Shown here: one piece after another, positions 1 through 6,788 of the stretch
How positions within the stretch are numbered: the first letter of the stretch is position 1
Layout: each line of letters begins with the position of its first letter
Assembly (NCBI GenBank): GCA_036265915.1
Contig: DATAOC010000159.1
Span: 1 to 7,614 of the forward strand
Reading direction: 5' to 3'
From: AR12 sp036265915
Lineage (GTDB): Bacteria > Methylomirabilota > Methylomirabilia > Rokubacteriales > CSP1-6
DNA length: 7,614 nucleotides
Program-made: the position numbers and the translations under genes
Notes under the pieces: model-generated
Told to the model about the DNA's origin: nothing
Databases searched by the model: none
The model's input: only the letters and a program-made list of their open reading frames with translations

Positions 1-1484
1 GCGAGCGCGAGCAACAGCTCCTCCTCGGCGGCGGTGAATTCGTGGACGTCCTGCCGGAAGACCAGGATGGCGCCGATCGCGCGCGTGCCGATGCGGAGGG
101 GCGCGGACAGCATCGAACGCAGCCCGCTCGCGCGCGGCAGCTGAGGATACCGGACGCGCGGGTCGTTCCAGAGATCGGCGCTCTGCATGGCGCGCAGCTG
201 CGCGACCGCCTCGCCGGTGATGCCCTCGCCCTCCTTCACGCGCACGGTGGAGACCATGTCCTGCGGCAGATCGAGGCTGGCGACGGCGGACAGCACGCGC
301 GTGGTCGGGTCGAGCGTCATGATCCCGCACGAGTGAACGCCGAGCACCGCGCGCGCCTGCTCCATGATCACTCTGATCGTCCGGTCGAGATCGAGACTCG
401 CCGTCACCACGCGCCCGGCCTCGAGCAGCGCGCGCGTCTCGCGCGCGTGACGCACGCTGTCCTCGAAGAGCTGCGCGTTCTGCACGGCCATGCCGGCCTG
501 CTCGGCGAACGCTTCCAGCACCTTCTGGTGATGCGCGCTGAACGCGGCCGGCCGCGTCGAGAACGCGGAGATGACGCCGAGTAGCGTGCCGCCCACCCGG
601 AGCGGCACGCAGACCATCGACCGGATGCCCTCGCGCTCGTCGACGTCGCGGCGGGCCGAGCGGGGATCGCGACGCACGTCGTCCACGCGCAGCGGCGCCT
701 CGATCTCGGCGCAGCGGCCCATGATCCCCTCGCCCACCGGCAGCTCGAGCGTGCGCCACTCGTCGCTCGCGTACCCGTGGCCCGCCGCGTGCACGAGGCG
801 CGTGCCGTCGGGTGCCAGCAGTCCGATCCCGCAGCCCGTGCTGCCGATCAGCCCGGTCACCGAGCGCGCGATCCGGTCGAGCACGGAGGCGACGTCGAGC
901 CGCGCCGTGATCAGCTGGCTCGTCGTGTACAGCGCGGTCAGCTCCTCGGCGCGTCGTCGGCTCTCGTCCACCAGCCGCCGCAGCTCCATCGCCGTCGCCA
1001 GCGGGCGGGCGAGCTCCACGACGCTCTTCACGTCGTCCGCGTCGAAGGCGGCCCGCCGCGCCGACACGAGGGCGACCGCACCGAACACGCCGTCCCGGTT
1101 CACGAGCGGAACCACCAGCGCCGAGCGCCAGCCGCGTTCACGGAGCGCCGCGCGACTGGCTGCGGGCACGCCGACGTCCTCGAGGTCGTCGATCCGCAGC
1201 GGCGCCGCCCGGGCGCGCACCTCGGCCATCAGCGTGTCGGCCAGCGGCCAGCGCCCGTCGCGCGGCGCCTCGCCACGCACGTGCGTGGCGGAAAGGTCCC
1301 TGAGCTCGAACTCCGCGCGCTCGGCGTCGATCAGGCCGACGGCGAGCGCGTCAGCGGCCACCAGGTCGGAGACCCCCCGCGCGAAGATTCGCAGCACGTC
1401 GTCGAGCGAGTCGCTCGACACGAGCAGCCGCGTCAGGTCGTCGAGGACGCGGATGCGCAGCAGCCCTCGCGCGTGCGTGTCCAC
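1..1484 (-). CDS. Triple-GAF-domain sensory protein, C-terminus beyond window (partial)
   Basis: Reading from a GTG at 1484, the minus frame stays open to the window edge, giving 494 codons. Three GAF modules can be seen: about residues 24-166, 198-336 and 366-494 (the last cut or just ending). Each has the usual late strand pattern: SALVVPLVNRDGVFGAVALV (121-140), SMVCVPLRVGGTLLGVISAF (289-308) and SMLSAPLRIGTRAIGAILVF (457-476). Modules 2 and 3 carry the VGEGI/EGEGITGEA motif and an acidic 'VDDVRRDPR'/'ADLWNDPRV' segment typical of signalling GAF domains. Charged helices near 166-185 and 337-356 link the modules and look like signalling coiled coils. No membrane segment or signal peptide is visible, so it is probably cytoplasmic. 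Tandem-GAF proteins usually end in a histidine kinase, GGDEF, PP2C or DNA-binding domain; which one is unknown here. The start follows the previous gene's TAA by 3 bases. An in-frame stop blocks extension upstream, but the GTG has no good Shine-Dalgarno, so translational coupling or a later start (GTG at codon 22) is possible. Ligand unknown. Confidence 0.87.
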   Translation of the reverse strand, partial: MDTHARGLLRIRVLDDLTRLLVSSDSLDDVLRIFARGVSDLVAADALAVGLIDAERAEFELRDLSATHVRGEAPRDGRWPLADTLMAEVRARAAPLRIDDLEDVGVPAASRAALRERGWRSALVVPLVNRDGVFGAVALVSARRAAFDADDVKSVVELARPLATAMELRRLVDESRRRAEELTALYTTSQLITARLDVASVLDRIARSVTGLIGSTGCGIGLLAPDGTRLVHAAGHGYASDEWRTLELPVGEGIMGRCAEIEAPLRVDDVRRDPRSARRDVDEREGIRSMVCVPLRVGGTLLGVISAFSTRPAAFSAHHQKVLEAFAEQAGMAVQNAQLFEDSVRHARETRALLEAGRVVTASLDLDRTIRVIMEQARAVLGVHSCGIMTLDPTTRVLSAVASLDLPQDMVSTVRVKEGEGITGEAVAQLRAMQSADLWNDPRVRYPQLPRASGLRSMLSAPLRIGTRAIGAILVFRQDVHEFTAAEEELLLAL

Positions 1485-1487
1485 GGC

Positions 1488-3083
1488 TTACGGCGGGGTG
1501 AGCACCCGGCCCGGAAGACTGCCCGTGTGCTCCCCGTGCTTGATCACGAAGCGTCCGTTGACGAGCACGTATTCGATCCCGGCCGGATAGCGGTGCGGGT
1601 CCTCGTAGGTCGCCACGTCGGCCACCCGGCGCGCGTCGAAGACGACGAGATCGGCCTTGGCGCCGACGCGGATGACGCCACGGTCGCGCAGGCGCAGCCG
1701 CCGTGCGGGCAGACCGGTCATCTTGTAGATCGCCTGCGGCAGCGACAGCACGCGCTGCTCGCGCGCGTACTCGCCGAGGACTCGCGGAAACGTGCCGTAG
1801 CTGCGGGGGTGCGGTTTGCCTTCGCCGAGCGGCCCGTACGGCGCCAGCGCCGAGCCGTCGGAGCCGATCATGACGTGGGGATGGACGAGGGCCCGGCGCA
1901 GATCGGCCTCGTCCAGCTGGAAGAGGATCATGTACGCCTTGCCCGCCTCGTCGACGATCAGCTCGATGGCGGCGTCCAGCGGATCCATGCCACGCGCCGC
2001 CCCGATCTCGGAGAGTCGCTTGCCCTCGGCGTCCTTCCGCTTGGCGCAGTAAGACACCATGACGTTGTCCCAGCCGATGCGGTCGAGCAGGCTCTGCCCG
2101 GTCACCGGCGCCTCGAGCTCCTTGCGGATGCGCGCGCGGACGTCGCGGTCGCCCAGCCGCTCCAGCATCGCGGCCACGCCGCCCTCCAGCGCCCAGTCCG
2201 GCAGCAGCGTGCGGAGCGTGGTGCTGGAGGCGGTGTACGGGTAGACGTCCGCGGTGACGTCGAGACCCTCCGCGCGCGCGGCGTCGATGAGTCCGAGCGC
2301 GCGCTCGACCTTGCCCCAGTTGGGCCGGCCGGCCGCCTTGATGTGACTGACCTGGACCGGCAGCCGGCCATCGCGGCCGACGGCGATCGCCTCGGTCACC
2401 GCATCGATGAGCGTGGCGCCCTCGCCCCGGATGTGGCTCGCATAGAACCCGCCCTGGTGCCCTGCCACCCGAGCGATGGTGGCGATCTCCTCCGTCGTCG
2501 CATACGACCCCGGCGCGTAGATCAGCCCGGTGGAGAGGCCCCAGGCGCCGTCATTGACGGCGGCGCCCATCAGCCGCTGCATCGTGGTCAGCTCCTCCGC
2601 CGTCGGCGGCCGGCGCGCGAACCCCATGGCCGCGATCCGCAGGGTGCCGTGCCCGACGAGATGTGCGACGTTGAGCGCGGTGCCGCCGGTGTCGATCGAG
2701 CGCAGGTAGTCGCCGAAGCTCGGCCACGCGAAGTCCATTCCCGGCGGAATGTAGAGCGCGAAGCCCCGGAGATCGTCGCGGAACTGCGCGGTGACCGGCG
2801 CCGGCGAGAACCCACAGTTGCCGACGACCTCCGTGGTCACGCCCTGGCGGACCTTCGACTCGGCGCGCCGGTTGGCCAGCAGCCGCCAGTCGGAGTGCGA
2901 GTGCATGTCGATGAACCCCGGCGCCAGCACCTTGCCCGACGCGTTCAGCGTCGTGCCGGCGTGCTCGCGGCTCAGGTCGCCCACGGCGACGATCGTCTCG
3001 TCGCGGACGCCGACGTCCGTGCGGCCGCCCTGCGCGCCGGTGCCGTCGAGCACGGTCGCGCCCTCGATCTTGACGTCGAGCAT
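1488..3083 (-). CDS. N-acyl-D-amino-acid deacylase (D-aminoacylase) family amidohydrolase
   Basis: A complete 531-residue member of the amidohydrolase superfamily, D-aminoacylase branch, whose members hydrolyse N-acyl-D-amino acids to a D-amino acid and a carboxylate using active-site zinc. Visible motifs: PGFIDMHSHSDW with metal ligands H61 and H63; VVGNCGFSPAP with C90, the bridging cysteine of D-aminoacylases; YASHIRGEG with H217; VQVSHIKAAG with H247; and IGSDGSALAP with catalytic D409. HPRSYGTFPRVLGEYARE (425-442) and the C-terminal beta-sandwich segment ADLVVFDARRVADVATYEDP (477-496) are classic for the family. The H63-C90 (27) and H217-H247 (30) spacings suit the family; the H247-D409 interval is long, as in the roughly 530-residue subgroup. 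The frame is open upstream to 3254, but that extension is arginine/alanine-rich and antiparallel to nothing: it merely overlaps the amidase gene in another frame. ATG at 3083 gives the conserved N-terminus and shares one base with the amidase TGA (TGATG), indicating coupling. Acyl and side-chain preference cannot be told; dihydroorotase-like or dipeptidase activity is less likely. Confidence 0.93.
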   Translation of the reverse strand: MLDVKIEGATVLDGTGAQGGRTDVGVRDETIVAVGDLSREHAGTTLNASGKVLAPGFIDMHSHSDWRLLANRRAESKVRQGVTTEVVGNCGFSPAPVTAQFRDDLRGFALYIPPGMDFAWPSFGDYLRSIDTGGTALNVAHLVGHGTLRIAAMGFARRPPTAEELTTMQRLMGAAVNDGAWGLSTGLIYAPGSYATTEEIATIARVAGHQGGFYASHIRGEGATLIDAVTEAIAVGRDGRLPVQVSHIKAAGRPNWGKVERALGLIDAARAEGLDVTADVYPYTASSTTLRTLLPDWALEGGVAAMLERLGDRDVRARIRKELEAPVTGQSLLDRIGWDNVMVSYCAKRKDAEGKRLSEIGAARGMDPLDAAIELIVDEAGKAYMILFQLDEADLRRALVHPHVMIGSDGSALAPYGPLGEGKPHPRSYGTFPRVLGEYAREQRVLSLPQAIYKMTGLPARRLRLRDRGVIRVGAKADLVVFDARRVADVATYEDPHRYPAGIEYVLVNGRFVIKHGEHTGSLPGRVLTPP

Positions 3084-4399
3084 CAGGCGCTCGGCGGCGC
3101 CGGCATCGGCCCGAGCACGCGCGCGCACCAGGCGGCGACGCCGAGCAGCCGCGCCTCGGCGCCCGCGGCCTGCGTCACCTGCAGCGCCAGCGGCAGCCCC
3201 GCCGCGCCGAGACCCGTGGGCAGACTGATCGACGGCACGCCGGAGGCGGACCATGGCGCACAGAGCGAGGCATCGCCGGTGAAGGCGAGCCCGACCGGCG
3301 CCGTCGACGGCGCCGTGGGAGACAGCAGCCCGTCGTGGGCGGCCAGCAACGGCATGACCGCCTCGCGGAAGGCGAGCCGGGCGCGATTGGCGGCCACGTA
3401 GTCCACGCCGCTGTGCCCCAGGCCCACGCGGATCATCTCCGCGATGCCCTTGCCGTAGTCGCTCTCGTGCCGCGCGAACGTGGCGCGGTGATACGCCGCG
3501 GCTTCGACCTCGAGCACGCGCTGCGCGGCGGCGTGAAGACTCGCAAACTCGGGCGGCAGCTTGACCTCGACCACCGTCGCGCCGTCGGCGGCGAGGCGGT
3601 CCGCCATCGCGCGGACGTGAGCGGCGACCTCCGGCGTGGCGCGCTCGAGCAACTCGGGCGCGAGCGCCAGCCGCGGCGCGCTCACAGGCACGGGATCGAG
3701 CCCGCGGCCGGTAAGGACGCCGAGGACGAGCGCCACGTCATCGATGGCGCGCGCGAACACACCGACGTGATCCAGCGACCACGCGAGCGGGATCACGCCC
3801 TCGGCCGGCACCGCGCCATGCGTCGCCTTGAAGCCGACCACGCCGCAGTACGCGGCGGGCCGCAGGACCGACCCGACGGTCTGCGTGCCGAGCGCCACCG
3901 GCACCATCCGCGCCGCCACCGCGGCCGCCGACCCCGACGATGAGCCGCCGGGCGTGTGAGCCCCGTTCCACGGGTTGCGTGTGGGACCGGCGTCGCGGTA
4001 CGCGAACTCCGTGGTGTGCGTCTTGCCGAGGACGATGGCGCCGGCCGCGCGCAGCCGCGCCACCGCCGTGGCGTCCGTCGTCGGCCGCGAGTGGGCGAAC
4101 GGCCGCGAGCCGGCCGTGGTCGGCAGGCCGGCGGCGTGGATGATGTCCTTGATGCCGACCGGCACGCCGCAGAGGGCGCCGCGCGCCTCGCCGCGCGGCG
4201 CACCGTCGATGGCGCGCGCGGCCGCCCGGGCGCCGTCCGCGTCGAGGTGCGCCCATGCGAAGACGGCGCCCTCGCGTGCGGCGATCGTGGCCAGACACGC
4301 CTCCACGAGCGCGACCGCCGACAGGGTTCCGGAACGAATCCGCGCCGCGGCCTCTCGCGCGCCGAGCCCGGCCAGTGCTGCCTGATCAGTGGAGGACAT
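3083..4399 (-). CDS. Amidase-signature family hydrolase
   Basis: A complete 438-residue amidase-signature enzyme, cleaving a carboxamide to acid and ammonia or amine through a Ser-cisSer-Lys triad. The triad is visible: K84 in GVPVGIKDII, cis-Ser S153 in the Gly/Ser loop TPGGSSSGSAAA (149-160), and nucleophile S177 in GTQTVGSVLRPAAYCG (171-186). The 24-residue S153-S177 spacing matches the family. The C-terminal part keeps SPTAPSTAP (360-368) and SGVPSISLPTGL (386-397). The nucleophile loop reads GTQT-V-GS rather than the GatA-like D-T-GGS form, and there are no gatB or gatC neighbours, so this is a free-standing amidase, not a glutamyl-tRNA amidotransferase subunit. An ATG 11 codons upstream exists, but the ATG at 4399 has a perfect GGAGG six bases before it and is preferred. 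It overlaps the preceding gene by 14 bases and its stop overlaps the next start by one base. No signal peptide is seen. Substrate cannot be read from sequence; amide, acyl-amide, allophanate or hydrazide substrates are all possible for the family. Confidence 0.92.
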   Translation of the reverse strand: MSSTDQAALAGLGAREAAARIRSGTLSAVALVEACLATIAAREGAVFAWAHLDADGARAAARAIDGAPRGEARGALCGVPVGIKDIIHAAGLPTTAGSRPFAHSRPTTDATAVARLRAAGAIVLGKTHTTEFAYRDAGPTRNPWNGAHTPGGSSSGSAAAVAARMVPVALGTQTVGSVLRPAAYCGVVGFKATHGAVPAEGVIPLAWSLDHVGVFARAIDDVALVLGVLTGRGLDPVPVSAPRLALAPELLERATPEVAAHVRAMADRLAADGATVVEVKLPPEFASLHAAAQRVLEVEAAAYHRATFARHESDYGKGIAEMIRVGLGHSGVDYVAANRARLAFREAVMPLLAAHDGLLSPTAPSTAPVGLAFTGDASLCAPWSASGVPSISLPTGLGAAGLPLALQVTQAAGAEARLLGVAAWCARVLGPMPAPPSA

Positions 4400-6242
4400 C
4401 GAGCACCTCCGCGACGACCTCGAATCGTCCAAACGAGGGCATGAGGTAGGCGCCGGCGTAGCGGCGGCGCACCTCGCTCACGAGTCGCTGCGCCATGTCC
4501 ACGCCGGCCCGCAGCGCCGACTCGCCCGCCTGCCGCATGCGCGCCCGCACGGCGTCCGGGATGGTGATCCCCGGCACCTCGTTGTGCAGGAACTCCGCGT
4601 GGCGCGAGCTGTGGAGCGGCAGGATGCCGACCAGCACCGGCACCGGGGCGCCGCCCGCGCGCGCAAGGAAGCGATCGAGCTGCTCCAGGTCGTAGACGGG
4701 CTGCGTCTGCAGCCACCGCGCGCCCGCCTGGATCTTGCGGTGCATCCGGTCGATCTCCCGGTCGACGTCGTCGGCCGCCGGATTGAGCGCGGCGCCGACG
4801 TAGAAGGCGGTCGCCTCGCCGATCGACGTGCCGGTGGCGTCGACGCCCTCGTTCATGCGACGTACGATCTCGATCAGGCCGATGCCGTCGACGTCGAACA
4901 CCGCCGTGGCGTTGGCATAGTCGCCCGCGCGCGGCGGATCGCCGGTCATGGCGAGGATGTTGCGGATATCGAGCGCGTGCGCGCCGAGCAGGTCGCCCTG
5001 GATGCCCATGAGGTTCCGGTCGCGACACGTGAAATGCATGTTCACGTCGAGGCCGGTGCCGTCACGCACGAGCAGAGCCGTGGCCAGCACGGACATCCGG
5101 ACGCGGCCGAGCGAGCCGTCGTTGATGTCCACGATCTCGACGCCCTTCTCCTTCAGCAGCTTGGCGCCCTGCACGAGCTTGTCGACGGTGTGGCCGCGCG
5201 GCGGATCGAGCTCCACGGTCACGACGAAGTCGCCGGCGTCGAGTCGCCGCTGGAGCAGTGTCGGCGCCGGCGCTTGCGCCAGGCCCGGCGTCTCCGCCGC
5301 CGCCGGACGGGCTGGTCGCGCCACCACCGCGCGCGGCTCCCGTCGTCGTGCGCCGGGCACGAGCCGGTCGAGCGTCTCGCGCATCGCCGCCGGGTGCTGC
5401 GGCGTGGTGCCGCAGCAGCCGCCGACGAGCCGCGCGCCCGCCTCCACCATGCGGCCGGCATACTCGGCCATGTACGCCGGCGACGACAGATAGATCAGGC
5501 GCTCGCCGATACGACTGGGCAGCCCGGCGTTCGGCTGGATCGCCAGCGGCAGGCCGCCGGCCTCTGGCAGCATGCGCTCGAGGACGTCGTACAGCGTCGA
5601 CGAGCCGACCGAGCAGTTGGCGCCGATCGCCGAGACGCCGAGCCCGCGCAGGTCGCGTGCGACGTCCGCCGGCGAGCGTCCCATGAACGTCACCGCCTCG
5701 TCCGTGAACGCCATCTGCGCCACGATCGGCAAATCGGTCACCGACCGGATCGCCTCCACCGCCAGCGCGATCTCCGCGAGGTCCGACAGCGTCTCGACGA
5801 TGAAGGCGTCGACGCCGCCCTCGAGCAGCGCCTCGGCCTGCTCACGGAACGCCTCGCGCGCCTCGTCCGCGGTCACCGTGCCGAGCGGCTCGAGGTACTT
5901 GCCGAGCGGCCCCATGGAGCCGAGCACCCAGACGTCGCGCCCGGCGGACTCGCGCACGTCGCGCGCCAGGCGCACGCCGCGCCGATTCACCTCCCGCACC
6001 TGCGCCTCGAGGCCGTGCACGGCCAGCTTGAAGCGATTGCCGCCGAACGTGTTCGTCTCGATGCAGTCGGCGCCGGCCGCGATGTAGTCGGCATGCACGC
6101 CCTGCACGAGCCGCGGATTGTTCAGATTGAGGACGTCGAAGCAGGCGTCGAGCGCGACGCCGCGGCCGTAGAGCACGGTGCCCATGGCGCCGTCGCAGAG
6201 GAGCGGTCCCTCTCCCAGGCGCTGACTAAACGCGTGCGGCAT
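4386..6242 (-). CDS. Bifunctional homocysteine S-methyltransferase / 5,10-methylenetetrahydrofolate reductase
   Basis: A complete 618-residue fusion resembling Bacillus YitJ. Residues 1-296 are a homocysteine S-methyltransferase barrel: DGAMGT (17-22), ETNTFGGNR (62-70), and the three zinc/homocysteine cysteines C210 (GANC) and C276-C277 (GGCCGTTPQHP). Residues about 297-330 are an Ala/Pro/Arg-rich linker. Residues about 331-618 are a flavin-dependent methylenetetrahydrofolate reductase of MetF type: VELDPPRG with E344 in the place of the catalytic Glu, AMTGDPP with D435 at the folate-binding Asp position, LQTQPVYD with Q514, and LVGILPL (537-543). The reductase would make 5-methyltetrahydrofolate, and the first domain would transfer a methyl group to homocysteine to give methionine. 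No cobalamin-binding domain is present, so the methyl donor for the first half is uncertain: it could work with separate MetH-like modules or use another donor. Start at 6242 is supported by GAGGA six bases upstream; it overlaps shikimate kinase by 17 bases and the amidase by 14. No SAM or cobalamin riboswitch is seen before it, as expected for an internal operon gene. Confidence 0.95.
   Translation of the reverse strand: MPHAFSQRLGEGPLLCDGAMGTVLYGRGVALDACFDVLNLNNPRLVQGVHADYIAAGADCIETNTFGGNRFKLAVHGLEAQVREVNRRGVRLARDVRESAGRDVWVLGSMGPLGKYLEPLGTVTADEAREAFREQAEALLEGGVDAFIVETLSDLAEIALAVEAIRSVTDLPIVAQMAFTDEAVTFMGRSPADVARDLRGLGVSAIGANCSVGSSTLYDVLERMLPEAGGLPLAIQPNAGLPSRIGERLIYLSSPAYMAEYAGRMVEAGARLVGGCCGTTPQHPAAMRETLDRLVPGARRREPRAVVARPARPAAAETPGLAQAPAPTLLQRRLDAGDFVVTVELDPPRGHTVDKLVQGAKLLKEKGVEIVDINDGSLGRVRMSVLATALLVRDGTGLDVNMHFTCRDRNLMGIQGDLLGAHALDIRNILAMTGDPPRAGDYANATAVFDVDGIGLIEIVRRMNEGVDATGTSIGEATAFYVGAALNPAADDVDREIDRMHRKIQAGARWLQTQPVYDLEQLDRFLARAGGAPVPVLVGILPLHSSRHAEFLHNEVPGITIPDAVRARMRQAGESALRAGVDMAQRLVSEVRRRYAGAYLMPSFGRFEVVAEVLDVLH
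4406..4410 (-). promoter_or_regulatory. Ribosome binding site that fixes the amidase start
   Basis: GGAGG on the minus strand, followed by six bases and the ATG at 4399. It lies within the last codons of the methyltransferase/reductase gene. The upstream in-frame ATG at 4432 would place this site inside the amidase coding sequence and gives a poorly conserved leader, so the 4399 start is preferred. Confidence 0.8.
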
Positions 6243-6747
6243 CCGTCTTCCTCAGCGCGGTCAGCACGCGGGCGACGACTTGATCGACCGTCAAGCCCGC
6301 CGTGTCGACCGTCAGGTGCGCGCGCGCGTAGTACGGCTCGCGCGCGCGATAGAGCGCCTCCACCTCGGCCGGAGAGCGCTCCAGCATCGGCCGGCCCCCG
6401 AGGCGCGCCGCGCGATCCAGGAGCACGGTGAGCTCGTCGCGCAGCCAGACCACCGTGCCGAGCTCGCGCAGCGCGTCCATGCGGCCCTCGCGGCACGGCA
6501 GGCCGCCCCCGGTCGCGATCACGTCGCCTGTCTTCAGGCGGAGCGCGTCGAGGGCCTCCGCCTCGAGCCGGCGAAAGCGCTCCTCGCCGTCCTGCCGGAA
6601 GATCTCGGGAATCGAGCGGCCGTCGCGGGAGACGATCATGTCATCGGTCTCGACGAAGCAGCGGCCCAGGCGCCGCGCGAGCAGCCGTCCGCACACGGAT
6701 TTTCCCGCGCCCATGAAGCCGACGAGGACGATGTTGTCCGAAGCCAT
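6226..6747 (-). CDS. aroK: Shikimate kinase
   Basis: A complete 173-residue enzyme of normal family length that phosphorylates shikimate at the 3-hydroxyl with ATP, in the cytosolic pathway to chorismate and aromatic amino acids. Visible sites: Walker A GFMGAGKS (10-17, K16); FVETDDMI (31-38), covering the shikimate/Mg site, with D35 kept; DGRSIPEIF (42-50); FRRLE (58-62) with the shikimate-binding Arg R59; ATGGGLP (78-84), the Gly-rich Walker B-like loop; lid GGRPML (117-122) with R119; and YRAREPYY (133-140) with R136. The residue normally Asp at position 33 is Glu, giving ETD in place of the usual DTD. The frame runs 13 codons further upstream, but MASDNIVLVG is the standard N-terminus, so ATG 6747 is chosen. 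There is little Shine-Dalgarno signal before it. aroB, the common partner of aroK, does not follow; the bifunctional methyltransferase gene does, with a 17-base overlap. It appears to be the first gene of the operon. Confidence 0.95.
   Translation of the reverse strand: MASDNIVLVGFMGAGKSVCGRLLARRLGRCFVETDDMIVSRDGRSIPEIFRQDGEERFRRLEAEALDALRLKTGDVIATGGGLPCREGRMDALRELGTVVWLRDELTVLLDRAARLGGRPMLERSPAEVEALYRAREPYYARAHLTVDTAGLTVDQVVARVLTALRKTDAARV
6249..6253 (-). promoter_or_regulatory. Ribosome binding site for the methyltransferase/reductase gene
   Basis: GAGGA on the minus strand, six bases before the ATG at 6242, lies inside the last codons of the shikimate kinase gene. It decides the start of the bifunctional gene and lets it be translated independently of, or coupled to, the kinase. 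Confidence 0.7.
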
Positions 6748-6755
6748 CGGCCGCC

Positions 6756-6761
6756 ATCGTA
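6756..6761 (-). promoter_or_regulatory. Possible -10 element for the shikimate kinase operon
   Basis: On the minus strand TACGAT (matching the TANNNT form) lies 8 bases before the preferred ATG at 6747. Transcription from it would begin at or within a base or two of the start codon, giving a leaderless or near-leaderless mRNA; this fits the lack of a Shine-Dalgarno there. No convincing -35 is seen about 17 bases upstream. A six-base match is weak evidence by itself in any sequence, though AT-containing hexamers are rare in this one. Confidence 0.2.
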
Positions 6762-6788
6762 TCACCGGCGGCAGCGGCGACCGCACAG

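Noticed and set aside
1401..1419. 9-bp inverted repeat with one-base centre
   Set aside because: It lies inside the GAF gene and comes from the codons for SSDSLDD (TCG, AGC, CTC, GAC type codons), so coincidence is the simplest explanation.
3084..3254. N-terminal extension of the D-aminoacylase frame upstream of ATG 3083
   Set aside because: The extra 57 residues are Arg/Ala/Gly-rich and lie wholly inside the amidase gene's conserved C-terminus in another frame. The family N-terminus begins at the ATG at 3083.
3296..3315. 20-base perfect palindrome containing GTCGAC
   Set aside because: It falls in the amidase coding sequence, where the near-repeated residues TAPSTAP with GC-ending codons produce it. 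There is no related copy or intergenic position to suggest an operator.
777..3401. Very long plus-strand open frame of 874 codons
   Set aside because: It is antisense to the D-aminoacylase, amidase and GAF genes, is rich in Arg, Ala, His and Gly with no recognisable domain, and arises because GC-rich codons leave few stops on the opposite strand.
3083..4399. Amidase as GatA, subunit A of the tRNA amidotransferase
   Set aside because: There are no gatB or gatC genes adjacent, the length is short of typical GatA, and the nucleophile loop lacks the GSDTGGS form.
4389..6431. Long plus-strand open frame of 680 codons
   Set aside because: It is antisense to the methyltransferase/reductase and kinase genes, both of which have full sets of family motifs; composition is low-complexity Arg/His/Ala, as expected of a GC-driven shadow.
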